Assembly (NCBI GenBank): GCA_003573635.1
Contig: QUTJ01031280.1
Coordinates: 1 to 10,648 of the forward strand
Direction of reading: 5' to 3'
Source: Goniomonas avonlea
Lineage: Eukaryota > Cryptophyceae > Goniomonadida > Goniomonadaceae
Length of the DNA stretch: 10,648 bases
In this document: positions 1-7,528 of the stretch, one piece after another
How the letters are laid out: each line of letters starts with the position of its first letter
Position numbering within the stretch: position 1 is the stretch's first letter
Position numbers and translations under genes: made by a program
The notes under the pieces: model-generated
What the model was told of the DNA's origin: nothing
The model's input: the letters and a program-made list of their open reading frames with translations, nothing else
Databases searched by the model: none

Positions 1-193
1 GTCATGCAAGGAAGTGAAGGAAGTTATGCGAGTACGTCATGCATGATGTCAGGTCATGTCAGGTAAGTCATGCAAGGAAGTGAAGGAAGTTATGCAAGCA
101 CGTCATGCCTCGGGCTCAGAAAGTCATGTCAGCAAGTCATGACGTCACCAATTTGACGTTGAAAACTGGAGTATCAACAAAGAACTGCCATAC
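1..193. repeat. 66-bp direct repeat in a probable intron at the left edge
   Basis: A segment beginning GTCATGCAAGGAAGTGAAGG at position 1 recurs at position 67 with only about two differences over 42 bp, a period of 66 bp. Shorter GTCATG-containing copies trail to about position 150. On the minus strand this stretch lies just downstream of a likely splice donor (GTATGG, 188-193) that closes an ankyrin exon. I therefore read it as the start of an intron that continues beyond the window. No coding potential was seen here. Confidence 0.6.
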
Positions 194-586
194 CAATTTT
201 TGCTGGTGAAGGTCTGCCTTGTGCTCCAGTAACAGCTCGCAGGTCTCTCGGTGGTCAAATAGAGCAGACAAATGGAGCATCGACCAGCCATTCTGTCAAT
301 TGTGTGTCACATTTCAGGTCAATTGTGTCACGCTTCGTGTCGATTGTGTCACATTTCAGGTCAATTGTGTCACGCTTCGTGTCGATTGTGTCACATTTCA
401 CGTCAATTGTGTCACGCTTCGTGTCGATTGTGTCACAGGCGTTCGGCCTCACACTCCCCACACTGGGTGTTGCATGCTGTCGTGGCGCACCTGGTCACAC
501 ACAGAGACATCACCGCCCCGTTCTAGAAGCTCCTTGAGTTCAGTAGTTTGGCCCAGCGCAGCTGCCATATGCATCTCCTGCGTGGG
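194..586 (-). CDS. Ankyrin-repeat exons, probably the 3' part of the PH-domain gene (partial)
   Basis: Two minus-strand exons encode ankyrin repeats, a protein-protein interaction fold. Exon 491-586 (or 491-577) reads MHMAAALGQ...LKELLERGGDVSVCDQ. Exon 194-292 reads NGWSMLHLSALFDHR...LLLEHKADLHQQ. Both match the ankyrin pattern of G-x-LH-x-A, LL-x-x-GA-D and a D/N-G turn. The junction is CAG|GTGCGC (donor) to GACAG|AAT (acceptor), phase 0 on both sides. The second exon is exactly 99 nt, or 33 codons, one ankyrin unit. It appears to end at TTG|GTATGG, so the gene continues left of the window. Upstream, the acceptor at 587-589 (or 578-580) is also phase 0 and can be joined to the phase 0 donor at 1157 of the PH gene, which would give a PH, helical, ankyrin protein. 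The alternative is a separate gene starting at the ATG at 574. The repeat assignment is firm; the link to the PH gene is inference. Confidence 0.6.
293..490. repeat. 21-bp minisatellite (42-bp higher-order unit) inside the ankyrin intron
   Basis: About seven units of 21 bp run from 295 to 437. They alternate between a GTCAATTGTGTCACATTTCA form and a GTCGATTGTGTCACGCTTCG form, so the true period is a 42-bp dimer. The first unit carries an extra GT. Because 21 is a multiple of 3, the array stays open in frames on both strands and yields heptad-like spurious peptides such as CDTIDTKRDTIDLK. It fills most of the 198-nt intron between the two ankyrin exons, so I do not call it coding. Confidence 0.8.
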
Positions 587-1157
587 CTGTGACAACTCCG
601 TTGCAGGGAAGCTGCATGCCACCAGGGAGAAAATGACGCGGGGCAGAGAGATCGGGCATGAGGCACAGAGCTTTCACATTGCATGAGAGAGAGCGCGTTC
701 ACATGCACATGCGAGAGAAAGCTTTCACATTGCGAGTGAGCGAGAGAGCTTTCACATTGCATGAGAGAGAAGGCTTTCACCATTGCATGAGAGTCACATT
801 GCATGAGAGAGAGCGCGTTCACATGCGCATGCGAGAGAAAGCTTCCACATTGCGCGTGTGAGAGAGAGCTTTCACATTGCAGGAGAGAGAGCGCGTTCAC
901 ATGTGCATGCGAGAGAAAGCTTTCATATTGCGCGTGAGAGGGAAGGCGTGAATGCCATGGGAGTGTATCGGAGCGAGGTAGTTCATTTCACACAGGGTCT
1001 ACAAGGCGCTTGCCAGCGACAGAGTGCCCAGGCATTGCCCGTGAACCTGAACGCAAGGAGAAAGGGACGCACACTCAAGTGGTTGCCGGTGAGTGTGAAG
1101 CCGGAGGGTGGCCGGAGGACAAGGTCGTCGCGCACACGCAGCACACACCGCCGCAAC
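587..1157. repeat. Purine-rich compound minisatellite (about 664-947) in a long intron or spacer
   Basis: Degenerate units built from GAGAGAAAGCTTTCACATTG and GAGAGAGCGCGTTCACATG blocks repeat from about 664 to 947. A compound block (GCATGAGAGAGAGCGCGTTC and what follows) recurs near 680, 799 and 879. On the minus strand, the sense strand of the flanking exons, the array is TC-rich. If the ankyrin exons belong to the PH gene, this is a 571-nt intron. If they do not, it is the spacer between two same-strand genes. The alternative last exon at 999-1046 lies within this interval. Confidence 0.7.
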
Positions 1158-2836
1158 CTGCGACGCCTTGTCAATCTGCCTCGCCTGCACCTGCCTTCGC
1201 AGGCAAGTGTTGTGTGCGCTTGTGCGTGGCGTGTGTGTGCTTGCGTGCTGGTGAGTGCTTGCGTGTTGCGGCTGCTGCTTGTGTTGTGCGTACTTGTGTG
1301 CGTGCGGACCCGTGTGTGTCTGATTGATTGTTTTGTCTGACTGTGTGGTGCTAGGACTCACCGCGGCAATTGGAGCTGGGATTGCACCGCCACAAAGAGT
1401 TGGCGTTGCGTGGCTGGCAGGACTGCAAGCTTGAGACCGAGAGCATCCTGCGCCGCAGCGAGGTGCCGGAGTGCCTGGGACACGAGGTCAGTTCTTGAGG
1501 ATAGTGAAATAATCCAAGGTGCCGAAGCGTAGTGCCGCAGTGCCAGCATGTGTGCTGTTGGGCACTGGTTTAGGCGCGCATGTGTGCGTTGGAACTCGTG
1601 CACTGCTAGCGTGCGCGCGTGCGTGCCGTGCGTGCGCAGTGTTCTGTTGGACGTTGTGCAGTCGCGCGAGCTGTCGGTGGGAGGGCACCTGGTCCTTGGA
1701 TTGCTCACGCCCGACGTCCGACCGGCACGCGTGGTCTGCAGAACTGTATTTGCTGCAGCGAAGCGTGAGAGCTGCAATTTGAATCACGGGGAAAGCGACT
1801 GCTGGGCGTCGGGAGTGCAGGGCGGGCGTACGCGGCATGAGACATGGCAGTTGCTAAGACCGTTGTCCAGGTGTGCACAATGCGCCTGTCACTGCTTCGG
1901 AACGTCCACTGGGCGCCGTCCTTGAATTTGATTGACATTGGGAACCTGCACATGGGTTGGTCACTGTGTCAACACAAGAAAATCGTTGGAAGTGGCAGAC
2001 GGGCACCTCGGCTGTGGGTTGAAACTGCCGGCGCTCCACAAGCCTCGCTCAGATCCAGACGTGTGCTCTTGCACTGCCTCAATATCGCGCAGCCAAACGA
2101 ACGAACGCACGGCGGTGTGCGACTTGCCTGCGTCAATGAGGCTTCTCACAACAACAAAAGACAGAGACCAACCCGGGAGGTGCCAAGAACCGCAAGGGTA
2201 AACCTGGCCAAGACACGAGGTGACAGGGCAACAATCTTCCCCGTGTGTCCTGCGCGAATTAACACAAAAAAGATCACTCCTTGTTCGTACCAGGTCCACG
2301 AACTTCGCGCTTCAATGCCCGGACGGGCACCGTCTTTGAAGTAAAACAAACGGTGATTCGTCAACACAAACCAACGACGATGCCATCCTCCGGCAGTGTC
2401 GGAAGTGGTCCGAACCATCTTTCCGTCCGGCTCCTTGGTCAGAATTCCTTCTAAAATCACAAACTCTGTGTTTTCATCGTAGTGTCGGAGCTGGTTCGCC
2501 ATGAGGTGGTACAAGTTCAAGTCCAGGACGTCCGGAGAAATATCTCCGGAGGATGCTTCCGGATAAAGATCCCGGTACATACTAAGACACAGTCGCACAC
2601 ACTCTTTTGAGACGGTGTGCCACTCGCGAATCTGGAGAGGAATCAGCCCTACACTATTTGTGTCTGGGACTTGCCGCAAGATCCGCAGTTCCGAGACACA
2701 TCTCCAACTGCCCAACTCGAAGCTCGAGGTTGAACAAATCCTTTGCAGCGTCTATAACCTTGTCATAGGCACTCTGCGCGGGGTTTGGAGATCCTGGAGA
2801 GCTGTCAGTGTGCTCGCCCGCCGGGCGCTCAGCCAT
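999..2836 (-). CDS. PH-domain protein, seven spliced exons, 271 aa in this model
   Basis: Inferred exons on the minus strand are 2717-2836, 2331-2631, 2204-2249, 1832-1963, 1362-1493, 1158-1194 and 999-1046 (stop TAG). Together they make 816 nt, a closed frame of 271 residues. The PH domain spans about residues 98-197. It starts with LEGILTKEPDGK, then WHRRWFVLTNHRLFYFKDG, then GKIVALSPRVL, and ends with the helix carrying the near-invariant Trp188 (RRIVHTWTTVLATAM). PH domains bind phosphoinositides or proteins at membranes. The N-terminal 95 residues are helical and unrecognised. Residues 200-256 are Gln/Ala/Leu-rich and probably helical or coiled coil. Donors include GTGAGT (1361) and GTACGC (1831); the phases agree at every junction. 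The least certain junction is exon 1 to 2: GTTGGG (2716) or GTTATA (2758) both fit the frame. The last exon may be an alternative end, because the donor at 1157 can also join the ankyrin exons. No Sec7, ArfGAP or lipid-binding ORD motif is visible. Confidence 0.72.
1195..1361. repeat. TG/GCGTG-rich low-complexity intron
   Basis: This intron, 167 nt on the minus strand, is dominated by alternating GTGTGTGCTTGCGTGC-like sequence on the plus strand (about 1205-1330). The next intron upstream in the gene (1494-1831, 338 nt) carries a similar GTGCGCGCGTGCGTGCCGTG stretch at about 1548-1650. Both lie between well-defined splice sites of the PH gene. The sequence is simple purine-pyrimidine alternation with no exact unit. 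Confidence 0.55.
1964..2203 (-). other. 240-nt intron of the PH gene without an obvious array
   Basis: This intron runs from donor AG|GTTTAC (2203) to an acceptor preceded by TTTTCTTGTGTTGACACAG (ending at 1964). It splits the PH domain between its middle strands and its C-terminal half, phase 2 on both sides. I see no tandem repeat and no clear internal exon in it; internal reading frames hit stops. Confidence 0.5.
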
Positions 2837-2966
2837 TGTTTCTTGTTAATGATTTCGACTTCTAGTCGGTAAAATAAAGAAACTTACCTTGATTAGAATT
2901 TGATTAGAGAGGCTTGTTAAGCTTAGCGTGTACGTTATCTGTTCGTCCAAAGACTTCAAGCAAAAG
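2837..2966. promoter_or_regulatory. Compact divergent promoter region between the PH and ZNF511-like genes
   Basis: Only 130 bp separate the start codons of two head-to-head genes. The minus-strand start has the context AAACAATGG. A strong minus-strand donor AAG|GTAAGT at 2882-2890 suggests a 5' UTR intron of about 46 nt ending at AACAAG just before that ATG. If so, the PH transcript starts above 2890, which leaves less than 80 bp of shared promoter. No clear TATA box was identified. Confidence 0.4.
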
Positions 2967-4438
2967 ATGATCAAGCGCCGAAAGGCGCCGGACGACCCGC
3001 TGTTTGAAGAGAACAATGTGCTGAGGGAGTTGTGCTGGAAGAAGGTTGCTGTCGAAGTCATTGATACAACAACGTGCGTGGTTGAGCCCTTGCGATGAAT
3101 CATTAACTGCCGCAGGGGTGAGAGTTTCGATTTCGTCTGCACGATTCACGGATGTACTGCCATGTTCACAAGCGTCTCCGCCTTCGATGCACATTACCGG
3201 AGCGCTCACCAATTTCGTTGTTCTGCATGCCATGACGTGTTTCCTTCAGCCTTTCTGTTGGATGTCCACCTGCAGGAATCACATTCCAGCTTCTTTCTGG
3301 AGCTTGCCAAGCGGCAGCCGATGGTACACTGGCGTACGATTTGATGATGGAGTGGATTCACACCTCCCAACAGTATCGATGCTTGGTTGAGAGTTGCTCG
3401 AAGAAGTTTATTGCCAGTTGGCCGCGCAAGTACGATATCACATTCCTGTTTCTGTCAGCGACTGATTTTTTTGGACAGACGCCATCTTGTCGATTTCCAC
3501 AAATTTCCGGCTTTTTTCCAGTTTGAGCGCACCAAAAAGAAAAAGGTCGGCGCTGCTGAGGCAAAGGTCAGCCTTGATGTTTCACCAAGGTGCATGCTCT
3601 CAGAAAGTTCCCCGAGACTCTAACCATCCAAGGCAGGAAGGTCTCTTCACGGGACAGAAGGGCGACAGGTCGCTCTCAGCTCCATAGTGTGGACGGCGAC
3701 ATGCAGGAGGTGTGTCCGTGGTTGCGAACGTGTTGATTCCAGTTTTGTTCTGGAATCCTGAGTGCAAGCAGGTGACTCCGAAAAAGACTTGCATTTTTTG
3801 GCGGCGAGGAAATTGCCGGCAGCACGACAAATGCAAACAACCCCACCCCACTGATGAATTTGGTATCGCTCCGTGCCTTGGGCGTGTCAATGGTATTGAA
3901 CGCCGTGCAGGACTGGACCGAAAAGAGTCAATGGAGGGTGGTGCCCTTGGCGATTCCTTGAACTTGGGCGACAAGGGGAAACGAAATAAGAGCGGCAAGG
4001 GCAGAGGCGGCGGGTGGAAAGACGGTGCTCAAATGGTAGAGTGTCGTGGTTTGGGCACGGGAGGTCACAGTGACAACCCGGGGAATGCGATGGAGCGTGC
4101 TGATGGCGCAGGATGCGGAGAAGTGGGAGCAGCGAGCGGTGGGGGCTCAAGCGGTGACATTGACATGGAGGATGACCTGTGCGCTCGCATGGAGGAGCTC
4201 AGGCCTCCAGGAAAGGTGCCCAAGTCTCTCCACTTTGGACGACGCGGGGGTGAGTCCTTGACTGCCTCGCCCTTTGATTTTCCTTCCACCATCCGCGTCA
4301 TGAATGTAATTTTCCTTCCACCATCTACGGCGTGAGCGCTACCCTTTAAGTCACATTCCACCATCCACGCCACGAGTCCCTCGAGTTTTTGGTTCTGGCA
4401 TTCAAGGTGCGAGTCTGCTTGTCTTGGTATTGATTTAG
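2967..4438 (+). CDS. ZNF511: ZNF511-like zinc finger protein: three C2H2 fingers plus a CCCH finger
   Basis: Inferred exons are 2967-3073, 3116-3323, 3374-3429, 3479-3566, 3772-4249 and, weakly, 4407-4438, giving about 322 aa. Introns of 42, 50 and 49 nt separate the first four exons. The three fingers are C44-x4-C49-x12-H62-x4-H67, C71-x2-C74-x12-H87-x4-H92 and C108-x4-C113-x12-H126-x4-H131. The third is split by an intron, and its spacing becomes regular only after splicing. The order, the linker SFFLELAKRQPM before YRCLVESC, and the basic tail FERTKKKKV are the pattern I recognise from the ZNF511 family, whose molecular role is poorly defined. Exon 5 adds C160-x7-C168-x5-C174-x3-H178, a CCCH finger of the RNA-binding type, then a Gly-rich linker and KVPKSLHFGRRG, which resembles the family's C-terminal FG/R motif. 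Uncertain points are the 205-nt intron before exon 5, which could hide a small exon, and the last exon after donor GGG|GTGAGT. Confidence 0.78.
4250..4406. repeat. Imperfect TTCCACCATC repeats in the last intron of the ZNF511-like gene
   Basis: Three degenerate copies of a motif containing TTCCACCATCCACG lie at about 4283, 4316 and 4357, in the interval that starts with the strong donor GTGAGT. The acceptor I favour follows GTTTTTGGTTCTGGCATTCAAG. The copies are diverged, which suggests an old duplication. Confidence 0.5.
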
Positions 4439-4959
4439 GAGCCTTGCCCAGTCGACGCTGAATTTTCTTGGATGCATTCTGACAATGAAGTCACAGGTCG
4501 CTCTGCGCGGCTCGGGAGGTCCTGACGTGGGACGTGGGAGGTCCTCAAGCGGGAGGTCCTGACGTGGTCCTGACGTGGGAGGTCCTGACGTGGGAGGTCC
4601 TGACGTGGGAGGTCCTGACGTGGGAGGTCCGGACGGGGAGGTTCGGCTGCTTCGAGGTCCTGGCGCGAGGGCTGCGAGGTCCGGCGGACTGCACTTTTTA
4701 TGACTGCCACCATCTTTCGGCTCCCTTTTCATAAGAGTACTTGGGCATTAACTCCACATCCTTGAGAGCACCTGGGCCTCGGGCTGCGGCCCATTAATTC
4801 TTGCCATAAATGCCAGTATATCATTAACTCTTCACATCCTTAGAGCACCCGGGCTGCCATCATTTATTGCCATCATATCATTAACATTAAGTATTCACAT
4901 CCTTGAAGGTCCAGTCCGTCGTCTTGAGGTTTCAAGACGTCCTGCGTGCGCAGCAGGTC
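4439..4959. other. Convergent intergenic spacer, no gene seen
   Basis: This stretch lies between the likely end of the plus-strand ZNF511-like gene and the TGA (4960-4962) of the minus-strand PDZ-RING gene. It should hold both 3' UTRs. It contains the 15-bp array listed separately. It also contains three degenerate copies of a block with CATTAACT...CACATCCTT...GAGCACC at about 4746, 4821 and 4877. No convincing coding exon or canonical AATAAA polyadenylation signal was found. Confidence 0.5.
4514..4650. repeat. 15-bp minisatellite (GGGAGGTCCTGACGT)n
   Basis: About seven full or near-full copies of GGGAGGTCCTGACGT occur at 4514, 4536, 4551, 4577, 4592, 4607 and 4622, with short partial units at 4529 and 4566. 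Degraded GAGGTCC-containing copies continue to about 4680. Because 15 is a multiple of 3, the array reads as (SGPPT)n on the minus strand and (LTWEV)n on the plus strand; I judge both to be artefacts. Confidence 0.85.
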
Positions 4960-6213
4960 TCACTCGAGGGCCTCGTAGCAAAAGTCGTCGCCGTCCTGTT
5001 TGGCGGCCGCGACGTCCTGCGAACGCGAGCAGTCCTCAGCTGCCCGCTGCCCCTGGGCAAAGATTGCCACGAGCTGCATGGCACACGCTCGATTCACAAG
5101 CGACAGCGGTCTCTCCAGAACCATCTGCCAAGTGTCAGCAGACTGCGGGGCGCCAAGGTGCTGGCCAAGGTGCTGGCGAAGTTCAAGGGCAAGAAGCATT
5201 GTGGGCAAGAAGCAATGTGTCACCGCCAGCACACCGCCAGCACACCGCCAGCACAAGCATGCAAGCGCACCGCAAGGGCAAGAAGCAATGTGGGCTCACC
5301 GCCAGCACACCGCCAGCACACCGCGAGCACAAGCATGCAAGCACACCGCAAGGGCAAGAAGCAATGTGGGCATGGCGCACGGTGGCACGCACGCACGCCA
5401 CAACAGATGCCTGCAGACAGACGAACAGACCCTGCAGCAGGGGGCACGCACACACGCCACAACAGATGCCTGCAGACAGGCGAACAGCCCTGCAACAGAT
5501 GTCCGCAACAGACATTTCTTGGACTTTCAAAGGCCCGGACCTGAATGTCATCGACGACAGCGTCCAAGCCTGTGAGCGCCCACAGCGCCGCGGTTGGAGA
5601 GAGGTTGCGCCCTCCCTGCATCTCAACCAGGCGCTCTCCGATGCTCTGGAGGGTCTCGGACGACCGCGTGCACTCGGCCATCGCCACGAGCGCTTCCAGA
5701 GCTGGAGTGAGAACAGCCTCCTCCTGGTGCAAGTGCAGCGCAAGGGCCGCCGTCTGCGGCACAAACATGTCACTTAGAGCAAGGCAGTGGGAACGAGTGT
5801 GCCTGGAGTGTGCACCGCGACTCGCACACTGAGATAACGGGTTGCAGGAGTGAGATAACGGGTTGCAGGGGAGTGAGACAAGGTTGCAGGGGAGTAACGG
5901 TTTGCAGGGGAGTGAGAGGGGAGTGAGAGAACGGGTTGCAGGGGAGTGATGACGGGTTGCAGGGGAGTGAGAGAACGGGTTGCAAGCGAGGGAATGAGTT
6001 GGAGAGGTTGCAGGGAGTGCGTACCGCGTCTCGCACACGAGGATGGGTGAGAAAACGGGTCGAGTTCTCCGGGTCGGCAGAGGAGACGACGGTGGTGACT
6101 TCCCCGCACGCCCACACAGCTTCCGCCTCCACCGGAGAGTGCAGCAGCACCCACACAGCGCTGATTCGCAGCTGTTTGAAGGAGTGTGTCAGCTCAGCAA
6201 AAGGACTGGAGCG

Positions 6214-6250
<37 letters not shown>

Positions 6251-7528
6251 GTGTGAGAGAGATCGTGTGCAAGAGAGATCGTGAGAGCACAACACAGAGG
6301 AGAAGTGCTCATGCATGCAAGGGCGGGGGGGCACCTGGCCGTGCGCTGGGGAGCAATGCGAGAAGGGAGGCAGGAGGTTGCGGAGGACGTTGGCTCCGAG
6401 ACGTGCCATCTCGTCGTCACTTGAGTACAAGACAGGGGCCAACCCCCTCATGCTTGCGTCGAACTCTTCAGCACCTCGGATTGAGCGCACCCAGGACGAC
6501 TCATGGAGCCCCTCACAGAACCCTCTCCGGTCGATTCCATTTTCTACTGTCGCCATTGTGTGCAGGGCTGTGAGCCCGCAGCGCAATACAGCGAAGTTGG
6601 TGGAGTGCAAAGCAGCCAGCGAGATGCACACACACTTGTCGTACAACCCACTGGTTTCCCGTGCTGAAAAAACCGTCTGTGGCACGCTGAGAAGCTTTAA
6701 GATGGTCACAGACACCACACCAGACACCTCGAGACCTGTTGACTCCCACAACATGCACCAGGTCGACAGAATATCCATAAACTTCTCGTGGCTTGCAACA
6801 AAATTGATCGCTTCGTGAACAATTTCTGAGAATCGCAGTGCCGCAGCGAGGACAACCAATGTGTCCTCAGAGTGAAGACCGCCCAACAATTCGCAGATTT
6901 CATACCACAGCTTGGTTTCTTCTGGGGACAACGATCGGGATGGACGAGGCCGCCTTCGTTCGGCCACAACATCTGGGAATAAGAGTTCAAGCGTGCTTTG
7001 GATGACGACGTTGCGACCGAGCGTGTCCAACGGGCACGAAAGCGGGAGCCTGCAGTCAGGGCAAGTCACATTCCCTGGCTGGGCACGGCCCCACTCCATG
7101 ATGCAAGCCATACAAAAAGAATGACCACAGGGAAGTGAAACAGGGTCGTTGAAAATATCCTGACAGCAGGAACAATCAAACTGTTCCAGAAGCAGTTTTT
7201 TGCTGGAGAATGCTGCCTCCACTTGTGCATGTACGTTCGCCTCAGCTACTCGTGCGATCTGGGCATGCAACTCAACAGGAAACCCTGGACGCATGTAACC
7301 AACATCGATTGGTGCCTGAGACTCCATTGATTGGACGAGCGCTCCAACCGCGTTGTCGAATTCCCAACCAGCAATACTCAGCCCTTGAACAGAGACGATG
7401 ACGTCTTTTCGCGCCAGACCAGCTCTGGACGCTAACCCATCGCAATCAAGCTCACAGATTACGAGACCGCCTTCGAGTGCAGGGTTGAGGCGTAAACCCA
7501 GGGGCATTGTTGCGTCATTTGCAGCCAT
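4960..7528 (-). CDS. PDZ-RING-ARM/HEAT-like protein, probable E3 ubiquitin ligase, 595 aa
   Basis: Inferred minus-strand exons are 6335-7528, 6025-6192, 5541-5753 and 4960-5172 (stop TGA), all phase 0, 1788 nt in total. The ATG at 7528 (MAANDATMPLG) is preferred over the upstream in-frame non-ATG extension. Residues 8-80 resemble a PDZ domain, with a PLGLRL carboxylate-binding loop, SRAGLARKDVIVSVQG and a following helix. Residues 119-159 form a classic C3HC4 RING: C119, C122, C134, H136, C139, C142, C156 and C159. RING domains recruit ubiquitin-loaded E2 enzymes, so ubiquitin ligase activity is the expected role. From about 200 to the end the protein is a run of hydrophobic helical hairpins (for example LGANVLRNLLPP and ALEALVAMAECTRSSE) resembling armadillo or HEAT repeats, a likely substrate-binding surface. 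I know no named family with this order. The exon 1 boundary CAG|GTGCCC and exon 3 boundary CAG|GTCCGG are good; exon 2's acceptor (GAG) is weaker. Confidence 0.75.
5173..5540. repeat. Two successive tandem arrays in the last intron of the PDZ-RING gene
   Basis: From about 5184 to 5380 a unit of roughly 72-77 bp repeats. It contains AAGAAGCAATGTG, several internal CACCGCCAGCA copies, CAAGCATGCAAG and CACCGCAAGGGC. From about 5384 to 5505 a second, unrelated unit with a 59-bp period repeats (CGCCACAACAGATGCCTGCA at 5396 and 5455). Both lie in a 368-nt intron between donor CAG|GTCCGG and acceptor CGCCAG. They create long open frames rich in Cys/Ala (minus) or Gln/His (plus) that I treat as spurious. 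Confidence 0.75.
5754..6024. repeat. About 22-bp minisatellite GGGTTGCAGGGGAGTGAGA in an intron, with duplicated flanks
   Basis: About eight variable copies of GGGTTGCAGGGGAGTGAGA(GAAC) run from about 5831 to 6016, within a 271-nt intron of the PDZ-RING gene. The array is bordered by related sequences: GTGCACCGCGACTCGCACAC at 5811-5830 and GTGCGTACCGCGTCTCGCAC at 6017-6036. The second border spans the splice donor of the upstream exon. Confidence 0.8.
6193..6334. repeat. (GA)n microsatellite and AGAGAGATCGTG repeats in an intron
   Basis: A GA dinucleotide run occupies about 6216-6248, followed by three copies of a unit containing GAGAGATCGTG to about 6290. On the coding (minus) strand this is a long CT tract ending about 20 nt before the inferred acceptor at 6193-6195, so it would serve as the polypyrimidine tract. 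The intron is 142 nt, from donor CAG|GTGCCC. Confidence 0.75.

Noticed and set aside
255-461. Minus-strand ORF with a heptad-like CDTIDTK/RDTIDLK repeat peptide, and plus-strand ORFs over the same array
   Set aside because: The frames stay open only because the DNA unit is 21 bp. The array lies between two ankyrin exons with matching splice phases, so it is better read as intronic.
523-900. Minus-strand 125-codon ORF of Ser/Leu/His repeats (MQCESSLSHAQ-like)
   Set aside because: It follows the GAGA minisatellite, and its right-hand end is out of frame with the convincing ankyrin exon at 491-586.
999-1361. Unspliced minus-strand ORF read as a His/Thr-rich protein
   Set aside because: Most of it is the TG-rich intron; only the two ends (1158-1194 and 999-1046) fit spliced exons of the PH gene.
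1926-2345. The similar TTCAARGACGGYGCCC stretches in two exons of the PH gene as a possible duplication
   Set aside because: The match is only about 16 bp, at structurally different positions of the PH domain, and one copy straddles a splice donor. Chance is sufficient.
2331-2836. Sec7/ArfGEF (cytohesin-like) identity for the PH gene
   Set aside because: The PH domain start superficially resembles cytohesins, but no Sec7 motif precedes it and the N-terminal region is too short.
4346-4732. Minus-strand ORF with (SGPPT)n, resembling a proline-rich protein
   Set aside because: It is translation of the 15-bp array in the convergent spacer, with no domain and no supported splice sites; the plus-strand (LTWEV)n reading is equally open.
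4903-5777. Long plus-strand ORFs rich in Gln, His and Ala
   Set aside because: They are antisense to two helical-repeat exons of the PDZ-RING gene and pass through the intronic arrays. No start context, domain or codon pattern favours them.
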